From the NCBI GenBank assembly GCA_900455155.1, contig UGUC01000003.1, positions 372,001-436,000 of the forward strand: a stretch of DNA of 64,000 bases, in the 5' to 3' direction. A program made the translations under genes and the position numbers. Shown here piece by piece: positions 9,612-19,691 of the stretch (positions are counted from its first letter, which is position 1; every line of letters begins with the position of its first letter). The notes beneath the pieces were generated by a model. That model had not been told where the DNA came from and did no database searches. It saw only the letters and a list, made by a program, of their open reading frames with translations. The stretch is from Providencia stuartii (GTDB taxonomy: Bacteria > Pseudomonadota > Gammaproteobacteria > Enterobacterales > Enterobacteriaceae).

Positions 9612-11123
9612 ATGTCCCGTGCCTTTTTACCTAACTCAGTCATTTTAATCCTATTAGGTTTTGTTTCCGGCCTTCCGTTAGCCCTTACCGCAGGTACATT
9701 ACAAGCTTGGTTAACAGTTGAAAACATCGATATCAAAACAATCGGTTTCTTTTCGCTTGTTGGTCAAGCTTATGTTTTAAAGTTTCTGTGGTCTCCCATG
9801 ATGGACAGATATACGCCTCCTTTTTTTGGTCGGCGTCGAGGTTGGTTACTCACCACACAGATCCTACTTATTATTAGCATAGGGGCGATGGGTTTTATGA
9901 ATCCATCCGAACACCTATGGTGGTTAGCAGCACTTGCCGTCATGGTTGCCTTTTGCTCCGCCTCACAAGATATTGTCTTCGATGCCTATAAAACCGATTT
10001 GCTCAGTGCAGAGGAAAGAGGTTTTGGTGCCGCCGTGTCGGTGATGGGGTATCGCATCAGTATGCTAGTTTCAGGTGGATTAGCATTATGGATGGCAGAT
10101 ACGTTTCTCACATGGAAACAGCTCTATCTACTCATGGCGGGGTTAATGCTAATCGGTGTTGTAGCGACGCTGCTTGCCAAAGAGCCTGAAGATAATGGCG
10201 CACCACCAACTTCACTAAAAAAAGCTATCTATGAACCATTAGCTGAATTTTTCAGCCGTAACAATGCTTGGTTGATCCTGCTGTTACTGGTGTTTTATAA
10301 AATGGGTGATGCTTTTGTTATGGCACTTAACACCAATTTTCTACTGCATGGGCTAGGGTTTAGCTTAAGTGAAGTCGGCACTGTCAATAAAACAGTAGGT
10401 ATGCTGGCGACCATTATTGGGGCGTTATTTGGCGGTTATTTGATGAAAAAAATGAGCTTATTTAACGCGCTCTTTATTTTCGGAATATTACAAGGCGTAT
10501 CTAATATCGGCTATTGGTTCCTTGCAGTCACGCCACCTAACATCATGACTATGGGAACAATTATTTTCCTTGAGAACCTTTTCTCAGGAATGGGTACCGC
10601 CGCCTTTGTTGCCTTATTGATGACCTTATGTAATAAGTCTCTTTCTGCCACACAATTTGCTTTGCTATCTGCACTTTCCGCAGTAGGACGCGTATATATC
10701 GGCCCTGTTGCCAGTATTCTTGTGAGTGCTTATGATTGGCCAATCTTTTATTTACTCTCGATTATCGTTGCTCTACCGGGGATCTTGCTGCTACTTGCCT
10801 GCCGCACATCGCTTATCTATACCCAAACAACTGGGCTATTCCAGCGCCGTGAACAATATGCAAAAGCCTACAAAATCGCGGTTTACTTATTCTTGCTAGC
10901 TATTAGCATCCTTGCTATTTGGCTAATAACGCTCTTAATCAGCTCATTCTCATCTGTCAAAATCTATCTGTTTACAACTCATCTATCACTTTGGCTTTCC
11001 TTGCCTGAATATCAAAATAGCATCTTCAATACTGGCGTTGGGATTGGGGCATTAAGTTTGATTATTGGTGGATGCCTTGATTTCTTTGCAGTCAAGAAAG
11101 TAGTTAAAAAAGCTGTTAATTAA
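9612..11123 (+). CDS. ampG: AmpG muropeptide permease (MFS)
   Basis: Inner-membrane transporter importing GlcNAc-1,6-anhydro-MurNAc peptides for cell-wall recycling; in AmpC-encoding species this flux controls beta-lactamase induction. It has 503 aa (E. coli 491) and many hydrophobic segments, consistent with the 14-helix AmpG topology. The N terminus has the family-like FVSGLPLALTAGTLQAW, and the loop motif FDAYKTDLLSAEERG is present. AGGAAG precedes the ATG. It ends at a strong terminator (11154-11187), so it is probably the last gene of a yajG-ampG unit. Confidence 0.96.
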   Translation: MSRAFLPNSVILILLGFVSGLPLALTAGTLQAWLTVENIDIKTIGFFSLVGQAYVLKFLWSPMMDRYTPPFFGRRRGWLLTTQILLIISIGAMGFMNPSEHLWWLAALAVMVAFCSASQDIVFDAYKTDLLSAEERGFGAAVSVMGYRISMLVSGGLALWMADTFLTWKQLYLLMAGLMLIGVVATLLAKEPEDNGAPPTSLKKAIYEPLAEFFSRNNAWLILLLLVFYKMGDAFVMALNTNFLLHGLGFSLSEVGTVNKTVGMLATIIGALFGGYLMKKMSLFNALFIFGILQGVSNIGYWFLAVTPPNIMTMGTIIFLENLFSGMGTAAFVALLMTLCNKSLSATQFALLSALSAVGRVYIGPVASILVSAYDWPIFYLLSIIVALPGILLLLACRTSLIYTQTTGLFQRREQYAKAYKIAVYLFLLAISILAIWLITLLISSFSSVKIYLFTTHLSLWLSLPEYQNSIFNTGVGIGALSLIIGGCLDFFAVKKVVKKAVN

Positions 11124-11153
11124 TCAAAAAAAATTAATAACTAGAGTAATTAT

Positions 11154-11187
11154 CCCGAAATAAGATAAATCTGTTTCGGGTTTTTCT
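11154..11187 (+). terminator. Rho-independent terminator after ampG
   Basis: Stem CCCGAAA / TTTCGGG (7 bp) followed by TTTTTCTT. Confidence 0.9.
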
Positions 11188-11237
11188 TGACCTTTTAAAT
11201 TAGATCTGACTAGCAAATATTGATATCCCTCGCGTCA

Positions 11238-11259
11238 TATCGTGATGTACATCACTTAT
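11238..11259 (+). promoter_or_regulatory. Candidate CRP site upstream of the Tsx/OmpK-like gene
   Basis: CGTGATGTACATCACTT: half-sites CGTGA and TCACT around a 6-nt centre, close to the CRP pattern TGTGA-N6-TCACA and symmetric. It lies about 120 bases before the ATG. CRP control is known for E. coli tsx; applying it here is inference. Confidence 0.6.
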
Positions 11260-11377
11260 TCAATGAAATATATTTTTTAATTACAAATGAAAAGCCTAAT
11301 ATCTCACACGTTAAGGGCTAATCAGCCTCACGGCTGAATAATAAATATCGTTAATACTCAAACGAAAATAATATATT

Positions 11378-12160
11378 ATGAAAAAACAACTTCTCTGCGC
11401 CGCGGCACTCGTATCTTTAGCTGGAACAGCGAATGCAGACGACGGCTTTCTTGGCTATCAGAATGGTTTCGCGGATATCAATGTCAACTATCTAGACTGG
11501 TCTCACCGCACCGAAACTAAGTCAGAATACACTTCTCGTAAAAAAGACTTTGCCTACATTGAGTTAGAAGGCGGTGCTAACTTCAATTGGGGGGAATTAT
11601 ACGGCTTCTTTGATGTGGAAAACCCATTCCATAAACGCCGTACTGAACCAGGTCGTAACCAACGTTATACAATCAAAACCACGGGACGTTTCTATTTAGG
11701 TGACAGTGGCTTTAACGTATATGGACACGTCTATGGTACTTGGTCACTGCCAGGAGCTAAATATGGTGGTAATTTCCATGAAGTCAATACATTGTATGGT
11801 TTAGGATACAACACTGCATTTGGTGACCTGTGGTTCAAACCATTTATTGCAATGCACTATGTCGATCAATCGTTTTATTCAGGTAATAACGGCTATGTCG
11901 TCGGCTGGGTTGCTGGTTATGGATTCAAAATGTTTGAAGAGAATTTCATGATCACTAACTGGCACGAAATGGAGTTTGCACGCCATAAACGTTATGGCAG
12001 CGGTAACGGTGGTCGTGATGGTGTCAATGGTGCATTAGCATTTTGGTGGAATGCAACACCAAATTTAGCAGCAGGTGTTCAATATCGCTACGCTGATAAC
12101 AAGTTAGGTGAAGATTTCTATCAAGATGCGATTATTTATACATTAAAATATACGTTCTAA
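11378..12160 (+). CDS. Tsx/OmpK family outer-membrane channel protein
   Basis: Outer-membrane beta-barrel of the Channel_Tsx family (nucleoside-specific channels and OmpK, a vibriophage receptor). It has 260 aa. A signal peptide ends at about residue 20 (GTANA|DD). The mature start GFLGYQNGFADINVNYLDWSH and the GGANFNWGELYGFFDVENP segment look more like OmpK than E. coli Tsx. Aromatic-rich alternating strands run throughout and the protein ends in the C-terminal Phe (LKYTF) typical of BAM substrates. E. coli carries tsx next to secF; here the gene sits between ampG and cyoA, so I give no symbol. Substrate is unproven; nucleoside uptake is a family inference. Confidence 0.88.
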   Translation: MKKQLLCAAALVSLAGTANADDGFLGYQNGFADINVNYLDWSHRTETKSEYTSRKKDFAYIELEGGANFNWGELYGFFDVENPFHKRRTEPGRNQRYTIKTTGRFYLGDSGFNVYGHVYGTWSLPGAKYGGNFHEVNTLYGLGYNTAFGDLWFKPFIAMHYVDQSFYSGNNGYVVGWVAGYGFKMFEENFMITNWHEMEFARHKRYGSGNGGRDGVNGALAFWWNATPNLAAGVQYRYADNKLGEDFYQDAIIYTLKYTF

Positions 12161-12601
12161 ATAGCTCACTTAAGTCAACATGAATACTTATAGAAAAATT
12201 TAAAAACTCTCTTTTCTTTTCAAGAAAGTAACAATTTTTCTTAGCTATTTTGGCCGGTAAGGTGGTGCTAGCCGCCTTATCGGCATTAAAAATCGTAATT
12301 TCACCTATCATTTTATTTAACAATCATAGCAGTTTCTTCATTTTTTGCTCACTTTTGTACATATTTTTCTTTGAAAAATGACAAAGATATTTTAGTATTA
12401 CCTTCGTTTTAGCAAAATATACCTATAATCTGCATGACTTTTAACTTTTTAATCATAAGCTCTTTACATGTGATCATATTAACATAAAGAGCTAACAATC
12501 CTGCTTCTTTACCTTACAATTGTTTACACTCACATAACCTTACCGTAGAATGCCCCCACTGATGAAACGACAATTAGAATCTTTGTCATTTGGGGTCGTG
12601 G
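12161..12601. other. Intergenic region upstream of the cyo operon
   Basis: 440 bases. It holds the tsx-like stem-loop and then an AT-rich run that must contain the cyo promoter. cyo is repressed by ArcA and FNR in E. coli; I could not place a convincing box by eye. Confidence 0.5.
12253..12284. terminator. Stem-loop after the Tsx/OmpK-like gene
   Basis: GCCGGTAAGGTGG / CCGCCTTATCGGC, a 13-bp stem with two G-T pairs and a 6-nt loop. There is an A-rich rather than T-rich tail on the plus strand, so termination strength is uncertain. Confidence 0.6.
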
Positions 12602-13550
12602 ATGAGACTTATGAACTACAAAAAAAGCATTGGGGCAATCTCGCTAGTTGTAGCCGCCTTATTATTAGGTGGTTGCGACATGGTGTTGATGGACCCTAAA
12701 GGCGCCGTTGGCGTCAAACAAAAAGAGCTGATTCTTATTGCAATCGGCTTAATGCTCGTTGTTGTGATTCCTGTTATTTTCATGGCATTTATCTTTGCAA
12801 TGAAATATCGTGAATCCAATAAATCAGCAACTTACCGTCCTAACTGGGCTCACTCAAATAAAATTGAGTTAGTCTGCTGGACCGTTCCTATCATCATTAT
12901 CATCATTCTAGGTACTATTACTTGGAAGACGACTCATGAGCTTGACCCTTATAAGCCATTAGTCAGTGATCAGGAACCTGTCACTATTGAAGTTATTTCG
13001 GCTGACTGGAAATGGATCTTCATCTATCCAGAGCAAGGCATTGCAACAGTTAACGAAATCGCATTCCCTACTGGTGTGCCAATCAACTTCAAAATTACGT
13101 CTGATTCGGTGATGAACTCGTTCTTCATTCCATCGTTAGGTGGTCAAATCTACGCGATGGCAGGTATGCAAACTAAGCTTCACTTAATTGCTAATGAACC
13201 TGGTACTTATAAAGGCTTCTCTGCAAGCTACAGTGGTCATGGCTTCTCTGATATGAAGTTTAATGCTATCGCAACACCTGAATCGCCAAGGTTTTGATGA
13301 GTGGGTACAAAAGGTGAAAGCGTCACCTAAGACTATGGATACCATGCAAGCGTTTGATGAAGTCGCCAAACCTAGCATGAACGTTCCTGTAACCTACTTC
13401 TCTAGCGTGAAACCAAATCTGTATGAAGACATCATTCTCAAGTTTGGTCATGAGCACCATAAAGGTCACGCTCCTGCAGACAAGAAAGATGAAACTGCAG
13501 GTCAATCTATGCATATGAGCCATAACGCTCATACAGGCACTGAGGAATAA
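12602..13550 (+). CDS. cyoA: Cytochrome bo3 ubiquinol oxidase subunit II (one-base frameshift)
   Basis: Subunit II of the proton-pumping quinol oxidase, anchored in the inner membrane with a periplasmic cupredoxin-like domain that lacks CuA. The start at 12602 (MRLMNYKKS) matches E. coli MRLRKYNKS. The lipobox is LLGGC with Cys25, and two membrane helices lie at about 40-62 and 84-105. The frame breaks near 13286 (CC of GAATCGCCAAGG); dropping one base restores [16 protein letters not shown] and gives 315 aa, exactly the E. coli length. The tail is His/Met-rich (MHMSHNAH). First gene of cyoABCDE. Confidence 0.95.
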
Positions 13551-13554
13551 GGGC

Positions 13555-15553
13555 ATGTTCGGAAAATTAACACTAGATGCTATTCCGCTCCATGAGCCAA
13601 TTGTCGTCGTGACACTGATTTGTATCATTATCGGCCGGTATTGCGCTTCTTGGTGGCGATCACCTACTTCGGTAAATGGAAGTGGTTGTGGAAAGAGTGG
13701 TTGACATCCGTTGACCACAAAAAAAATTGGTGTCATGTACATCATTGTCGCAATGGTCATGCTATTCCGTGGTTTCGCGGATGCTATCATGATGCGTGGT
13801 CAACAAGTACTCGCTTCTGCTGGTCAAGAAGGTTTCTTAAACCCTCACCACTATGACCAAATTTTTACCGCACACGGCGTTATCATGATTTTCTTCATGG
13901 CGACTCCATTTGTTGTCGGTCTGATGAACCTTGTTGTTCCTCTGCAAATTGGTGCGCGTGACGTTGCTTTCCCATTCCTGAACTCACTGAGCTTCTGGTT
14001 CTTCGTCGTCGGTGTTGTGCTGATTAACATCTCGTTTAGGGGGTGGGTGAATTCGCACAAACAGGTTGGTTAGCTTATCCGCCGCTTTCGGGCTTGGAGT
14101 ACAACCCGGGTGTCGGGGTCGATTATTGGCTCTGGAGTCTCCAGATATCCGGTATCGGTACACTATTAACAGGGGTTAACTTTATCGCGACAATTATCCG
14201 CATGCGTGCACCGGGTATGTCGATGATGAAAATGCCAGTATTTAGCTGGGCAGCACTCTGTACGAACGTACTGATCGTAGCAGCGTTCCCAATCCTGACT
14301 GTTACACTGACGCTTCTGACATTAGACCGTTACCTAGGTACCCATTTCTTTACTAATGATATGGGCGGTAACATGATGATGTACATCAACCTGATTTGGG
14401 CATGGGGTCACCCAGAGGTGTATATCCTTGTACTACCTGTATTCGGTGTTTTCTCAGAAATTGCGGCAACGTTCTCCAAAAAACGTCTGTTTGGCTACAC
14501 CTCGTTAGTGTGGGCAACTATCGTTATTACCGTTATGTCCTTCATCGTTTGGTTGCACCACTTCTTTACGATGGGCTCGGGAGCAAACGTCAACGCCTTC
14601 TTTGGTATCGCCACGATGATTATCGCAATCCCAACAGGGGTTAAGATCTTCAACTGGCTGTTCACCATGTATCAAGGTCGTATTGAGTTTAAATCACCGA
14701 TGCTGTGGACTGTCGGCTTCATTATCACCTTCTCTGTCGGTGGTATGACAGGTGTTCTACTTGCAGTACCTGGTGCAAACTTCGTTCTGCACAACAGTTT
14801 ATTCCTGATTGCTCACTTCCATAACGTTATCATTGGTGGTGTGGTATTCGGTTGTTTCGCGGGTATGACTTACTGGTTCCCGAAAGCTTACGGCTTTACG
14901 CTAAATGAAAAATGGGGTGTCCGTGCCTTCTGGTTCTGGATCACTGGTTTCTTCTTAGCATTTATGCCGCTATATATCCTTGGCTTTATGGGAATGACTC
15001 GTCGTTTAAGCCAAAATATTGATCCGGCTTATCACACGATGCTCGTTGTTGCTGCATGTGGTGCTGGACTGATTGCGCTGGGTATCCTGTGTCAAGTTAT
15101 CCAAATCATCGTGAGTATCCGTGACCGTCATGCAAACCGTGACCTAACTGGTGACCCATGGGGTGGCCGTACACTGGAGTGGGCAACATCTTCTCCACCG
15201 CCATTCTATAACTTTGCCATCGAGCCAAACATCCAAACTCGCGATGCTTGGTGGGATATGAAAGAAAAAGGTACCGCTCATAAGCGTCCTGCTAAATATG
15301 AAGAAATTCATATGCCGAAAAAATACAGGCGCTGGCGTGATCATCGCTGCATTCAGCTTGGTTTTAGGTTTCGCGATGATCTGGCACATCTGGTGGCTCG
15401 CAATCGTTGGTTTCGCTGGCATGATTGTTACTTGGATTGCAAAAAAGCTTCGACGAAGATGTTGATTATTACGTACCTGTGGCCGAAATCGAGCAAATCG
15501 AGAATAAGCACTTTGAAGACTTACGTAAGGCAGGTGTGAACGATGTCAACTAA
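13555..15553 (+). CDS. cyoB: Cytochrome bo3 ubiquinol oxidase subunit I (seven one-base insertions)
   Basis: Catalytic heme-copper subunit I carrying heme b and the heme o3-CuB centre, which reduces O2 and pumps protons. Conserved motifs visible are [13 protein letters not shown] (heme b His), [17 protein letters not shown] (CuB His and cross-linked Tyr), WLHHFFTMG (CuB His pair) and [13 protein letters not shown] (heme His pair). The start ATG at 13555 is 4 bases after cyoA. The frame is broken by seven extra bases: near 13635, 13657, 13719-13726, 14035-14037, 14039-14043, 15319-15324 and 15441-15446. Removing them gives 663 aa, the E. coli length, ending VNDVN and overlapping cyoC by 11 bases. 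Almost certainly intact in the organism. Confidence 0.95.
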
Positions 15554-16158
15554 TACAATGACTAATCAAAACTTGGCCCATGCAGAGCATGGGCACCATG
15601 ATGCAGGCGGAACTAAGGTATTTGGTTTCTGGCTCTACATAATGAGTGACCTGATTCTGTTCGCCTGTTTATTCGCAACTTATGTTGTCTTGGCTGACGG
15701 CACTGCCGGCGGCCCTGAAGGTAAAGACATTTTCAGCCTGTCATTCGTTTTAGGTGAAACCTTCCTACTGTTGTTCAGTAGTATCACCTACGGCTTTGCA
15801 ATGTTAGCCATGCATAAAGGTAAAATTGCATCCGTTAACTTATGGCTGTTTGTCACTTTCCTGTTAGGCCTTGGCTTCGTTATCATGGAAGTTTATGAGT
15901 TCCATGAGCTAATTGCAGAAGGCTATGGTCCTGACCGCAGTGGCTTCTTGTCTGGGCTTCTTTACGCTGGTTGCAACTCACGGTATCCACGTGACTTGTG
16001 GTCTAGTTTGGATCATCATCATGATTATCCAAGTTTCACGCCGTGGCCTAACTGAGGTGAACCAAACGCGTCTGAACTGCCTGAGCCTATTCTGGCACTT
16101 CTTAGATGTTGTTTGGATCTGTGTATTTACCGTTGTTTATCTTCTGGGGGCAATTTAA
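15543..16158 (+). CDS. cyoC: Cytochrome bo3 ubiquinol oxidase subunit III (one-base frameshift)
   Basis: Five-helix membrane subunit III of the bo3 oxidase. It starts [30 protein letters not shown], matching E. coli CyoC after a variable tail. The frame breaks at 15954-15956, where GGG replaces the GG needed to read [16 protein letters not shown]; dropping one G gives 204 aa, exactly the E. coli length. The C terminus [21 protein letters not shown] is typical. The start overlaps the end of cyoB, suggesting translational coupling. Confidence 0.95.
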
Positions 16159-16491
16159 ATGAGTCACGCAAAAGATGCTCATACTGGAGCAAGCCACGGT
16201 AGCATGAAGACTTACGTGATTGGTTTTGTTCTGTCAGTCATATTGACAGTGATTCCTTTCTGGATGGTGATGGAAGGTACAGCATCACAAGCCACTATCC
16301 TTTGGACAGTTGTGGGTATGGCTGTTGTACAGATCCTCGTTCATCTAGTATGCTTCTTGCACATGAACACATCATCAGATGAGCGTTGGAACCTGATTGC
16401 ATTCCTGTTCACTATGCTAATCATCGGTATCGTTGTCATTGGCTCTCTGTGGATTATGTACAACCTGAACATCAATATGATGCTCGACTAA
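16159..16491 (+). CDS. cyoD: Cytochrome bo3 ubiquinol oxidase subunit IV
   Basis: Small three-helix subunit IV that helps assemble the bo3 oxidase. It has 110 aa (E. coli 109), with motifs [21 protein letters not shown] and [18 protein letters not shown]. The ATG follows the cyoC TAA with no gap, so translation is probably coupled. The reading frame is intact, unlike most of the operon. Confidence 0.96.
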   Translation: MSHAKDAHTGASHGSMKTYVIGFVLSVILTVIPFWMVMEGTASQATILWTVVGMAVVQILVHLVCFLHMNTSSDERWNLIAFLFTMLIIGIVVIGSLWIMYNLNINMMLD

Positions 16492-16503
16492 AGAGTTGCC
16501 GAT

Positions 16504-17393
16504 ATGTTTAAGCAAATACCTGCAAGTGACCAAGCCAGGAATTATTTTCGGAAATCTAATTTCTGTGATCGGCGGTTTTCTTCTCGCCTCAAAAGGCTCG
16601 ATTGATTACCCGCTGTTTATTGCGACTTTGCTGGGTGTATCACTGGTCGTCGCTTCTGGTTGTGTTTTTAACAACTATATCGACCGTGATATCGACCGTA
16701 TCATGGAAAGAACGAAGAATCGCCCTTTAGTTAAAGGGCTGATTGACCCGAAAATTAGCCTGATTTACGCCGCTGCATTAGGTATTGCTGGCATGCTGCT
16801 ACTTCTTGTAGCAGCAAATGCTCTGGCAATGCTCCTTGCGGTAATTGGTTTCGTAGTTTATGTAGGTATTTATAGCCTATATATGAAACGTAAATCAGTC
16901 TATGGCACGCTAATTGGTAGTTTATCTGGCGCAGCTCCACCGGTTATCGGTTATTGCGCTGTCACAAATGAGTTCGATACAGGTGCATTGATCCTGTTAT
17001 TGATTTTCAGCTTGTGGCAAATGCCTCATTCGTATGCCATCGCGATTTTCCGTTTTAAAGACTATAAAGCAGCTAATATTCCTGTTTTGCCTGTAATTAA
17101 AGGGATCTCTGTCGCTAAGACACATATCTTCTTATACATCTTGGCATTCATGGTTGCCACACTCATGTTAGCTATCAGCGGATACGCTGGTTATAAATAT
17201 CTGGTTGTGGGTGCTGCGGTCAGTCTTTGGTGGCTTGGCATGGCAATTTCTGGGTTTAAAACCGAAAATGATGACCGTGTTTGGGCTCGTAAACTGTTTA
17301 TCTTCTCCATTGTGGCGATCACTTCATTGAGTGTCATGATGTCAGTTGACCCAACAGTTTTCAACCGATACTGTTATAGCTTTAGTTAGATAA
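16504..17393 (+). CDS. cyoE: Protoheme IX farnesyltransferase (heme o synthase), frameshifted at both ends
   Basis: UbiA-family inner-membrane prenyltransferase adding a farnesyl group to heme b to make heme o for the oxidase. The catalytic Asp-rich motif [15 protein letters not shown] and the second motif YSLYMKRKS are present. The true start is ATG 16504 ([16 protein letters not shown]); an extra A in 16514-16516 hides it and creates a false start at 16496. The C terminus also seems shifted at CCC 17350-17352: as read it ends [12 protein letters not shown] at 17389, whereas dropping one C gives [15 protein letters not shown] ending at 17393, closer to the E. coli tail. Repaired length is 295 aa (E. 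coli 296). The second repair is less certain. Confidence 0.92.
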
Positions 17394-17413
17394 TTTCTGA
17401 CACAATAACTCCC

Positions 17414-17440
17414 AACGGCAGGCCAGTCCTGCCGTTTTCA
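17414..17440 (+). terminator. Rho-independent terminator of the cyo operon
   Basis: Stem ACGGCAGG / CCTGCCGT (8 bp, 5-nt loop) followed by TTTC, 21 bases past cyoE. Confidence 0.85.
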
Positions 17441-17544
17441 TTTATAACATCATTATTGATTATTAATAATGATTAAATATTCATTTACCTACCTCTAGGT
17501 TCCCCAATAGAATAACCTTTTTCGTCTATACCCGAGGCTTTACC

Positions 17545-18914
17545 ATGAATGATAACAAGATGACCCGCTCCGAATTACGTGCGACATGGGGGCTAGGCTC
17601 TGTTTTTTCCCTAAGAATGCTAGGGATGTTTATGGTATTACCCATATTAACCAGTTATGGTATTCACCTTAAAGATTCATCAGAGCTTTTGGTCGGGGTC
17701 GCGATTGGTATTTATGGCCTAAGCCAAGCCATCTTCCAAATCCCTTTCGGCTTGATGTCAGATAAAATTGGTCGTAAACCTTTAATCGTAGTTGGGTTGA
17801 TGATATTTATCATTGGTAGCGTACTCGCCGCACTTAGTGACTCCATATGGGGGGATCATTATTGGTCGTGCCTTACAAGGTGCTGGAGCGATTTCTGCTG
17901 CCGTTATGGCATTACTTTCTGACCTTACCCGCGAACAGAATCGTACCAAGGCCATGGCTTTTTTAGGGATTAGCTTTGGCATCACTTTTGCTATCGCATT
18001 AGTCCTAGGACCAATCGTCACTCACTGGGTTGGACTAAGTGGGTTATTTTGGGGGATCACCCTACTAGCGGGCGGTGCTATTGTGGTCACCCTGTTTGTG
18101 GTGCCTAATAGCCATCAGCATATGACTAACCGCGAATCCGCTTTCGTAAAAGAGAATTTGCGTACAGTCATAACGAACCCCCAGTTGCTAAAACTCAACT
18201 TTGGCATTTTAAGCCTACATACTTTGCTTATGTCGAGCTTCGTTGCCTTCCCCTTAATCATGACTCATGCGGGATACTTGGCAAAAGATCACTGGAAGGC
18301 TTATCTGATTACCATGCTGATCGCCTTTGTATCAGTGCTTCCCTTTATTATCTATGCTGAAAAACACCGAAAAATGAAACAGGTGTTTTTTACTATGTAT
18401 TTTTATCTTGGCGTTAGCTGAGGTCACTTTATGGTTATCGGGAAACCATCTGTGGGTGATCTTTTTAGGATTACAGCTATTTTTTGTCGCCTTTAATATT
18501 ATGGAAGCCATTCTCCCTTCATTGATCAGTAAAGAAGCTCCCGCTGGCTATAAAGGAACCGCAATGGGGGTTTATTCCACCAGCCAGTTTTTAGGTGTGG
18601 CGATAGGCGGCATACTCGGTGGGTGGCTCTATGATATGGATGGAGCGGCAGCCGTATTTATTGGCGGGCTAGCCTTAACAGCCATTTGGTTTATCGTGAG
18701 TCTGACCATGCGGCAGCCTCCTTATGTCAGCAGTATTCGTCTTGTTTTACCTCATCGATTTAAAAATATCGACAAGTTACAAGCTCAACTTTCCACGCTG
18801 CCGGGTGTATTAGAAGCCGTCATTATTCCCGATGAAATGGGCGTTTATGTGAAAGTGGATAGGAAACTGACAACGCGAGAACAACTAGAAGCAATAATTA
18901 AAGGTGAAGATTAA
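17545..18914 (+). CDS. yajR: YajR-type MFS transporter with C-terminal ferredoxin-like domain (two frameshifts)
   Basis: Major facilitator with 12 predicted helices plus the soluble C-terminal YAM domain that marks YajR (substrate unknown; a proton-driven exporter by family). It starts MNDNKMTRSELRATWGLGSVFSLRMLG, very like E. coli YajR. Motif A is GLMSDKIGRKPLIV. The frame breaks at the six G in 17849-17854 (should be five: DSIWGIIIGRALQG) and at five T in 18400-18404 (should be four: YFILALAEV). Repaired length is 455 aa (E. coli 454). The C-terminal domain runs from about residue 385 (RFKNIDKLQAQLSTLPGVLE). It follows cyoE as in E. coli, beyond a terminator. Confidence 0.93.
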
Positions 18915-18921
18915 TACAAAT

Positions 18922-18948
18922 AGCCCGCGGCAATATCAGCAGCGGGCT
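18922..18948. terminator. Stem-loop between convergent yajR and yajQ
   Basis: AGCCCGC / GCGGGCT (7 bp, 13-nt loop) placed between the two convergent stops. It has only weak T tracts on either side; possibly a shared terminator. Confidence 0.55.
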
Positions 18949-18958
18949 GTTGTGCCTA

Positions 18959-19450
18959 TTAGTCACGGAAGTTAGTAAACTGGAATGGCTGGCCTAGGTT
19001 GCCAGAACGGACAAGTGCCATCACTGATTGTAAATCATCACGTGATTTGCCTGTCACTCGCACTTGCTCACCTTGGATCTGAGCTTGAACTTTCAGTTTG
19101 CTATCTTTAATTAACTTAACAATTTTTTTAGCCGTTGCCGCATCAATCCCCTGCTTTAACGTCACTTCAACACTGTAAGTTTTGCCACTGTGCACAACAT
19201 CATCGGGAATATTCAAGACAGCGCCATCAATGCCACGCTTTGCCATTTTTTCACGTAAAATGTCTAACAACTGATGAACTTGAAAGTCCGACTCACTCGT
19301 TACTTTGATAGATTCACTCTTCTCATTGAGTTCGAAGCTTGCCGCCACATTTTTAAAGTCCCAACGGGTGGTTAATTCGCGCTCGGAATTTTCAACCGCA
19401 TTACGCACTTCATTCATTTCTACTTCAGATACAATATCAAATGATGGCAT
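18959..19450 (-). CDS. yajQ: YajQ family nucleotide-binding protein
   Basis: Small cytoplasmic protein of the YajQ/DUF520 family; members bind nucleotides or RNA, and in Xanthomonas a relative is a cyclic-di-GMP receptor. It has 163 aa from the ATG at 19450 ([21 protein letters not shown]); AGGAGG just upstream fixes this start over an ATG 11 codons earlier. Two duplicated alpha-beta domains are visible (TTRWDFKN... and [23 protein letters not shown]). Convergent with yajR, as in E. coli. Confidence 0.96.
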   Translation of the reverse strand: MPSFDIVSEVEMNEVRNAVENSERELTTRWDFKNVAASFELNEKSESIKVTSESDFQVHQLLDILREKMAKRGIDGAVLNIPDDVVHSGKTYSVEVTLKQGIDAATAKKIVKLIKDSKLKVQAQIQGEQVRVTGKSRDDLQSVMALVRSGNLGQPFQFTNFRD

Positions 19451-19543
19451 GGTTATGACCTCCTGATAATCAATGTGATGCATGATAGCTTCTTTCTATT
19501 AAGAGCAAAAGCACTATACTTGATATATGAATTTACAAGCATC

Positions 19544-19635
19544 TATACTCGTCGAGCTTCAAGCGCAGCACCATTGGCTATGTGTTTACCCATCAGATGA
19601 CGATTTTAACACCTAGCTGCAATTTGAAAGGGTTA
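19544..19635. repeat. Possible degenerate intergenic repeat, copy 1
   Basis: Between yajQ and panE. It starts TATACTCGT at 19544, followed by GCAGC and ATTGGCTATGT. The same elements in the same order (TATACTCGT, GCAGC, ATTGACTATGT) occur on the opposite strand at 24090-24196. The order and spacing suggest two decayed copies of one dispersed intergenic element. Confidence 0.5.
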
Positions 19636-19691
19636 AAACTGACCATTAAATAACTATTGGCTTGAACCTGACTAATACCCAGAGGGGGAAT

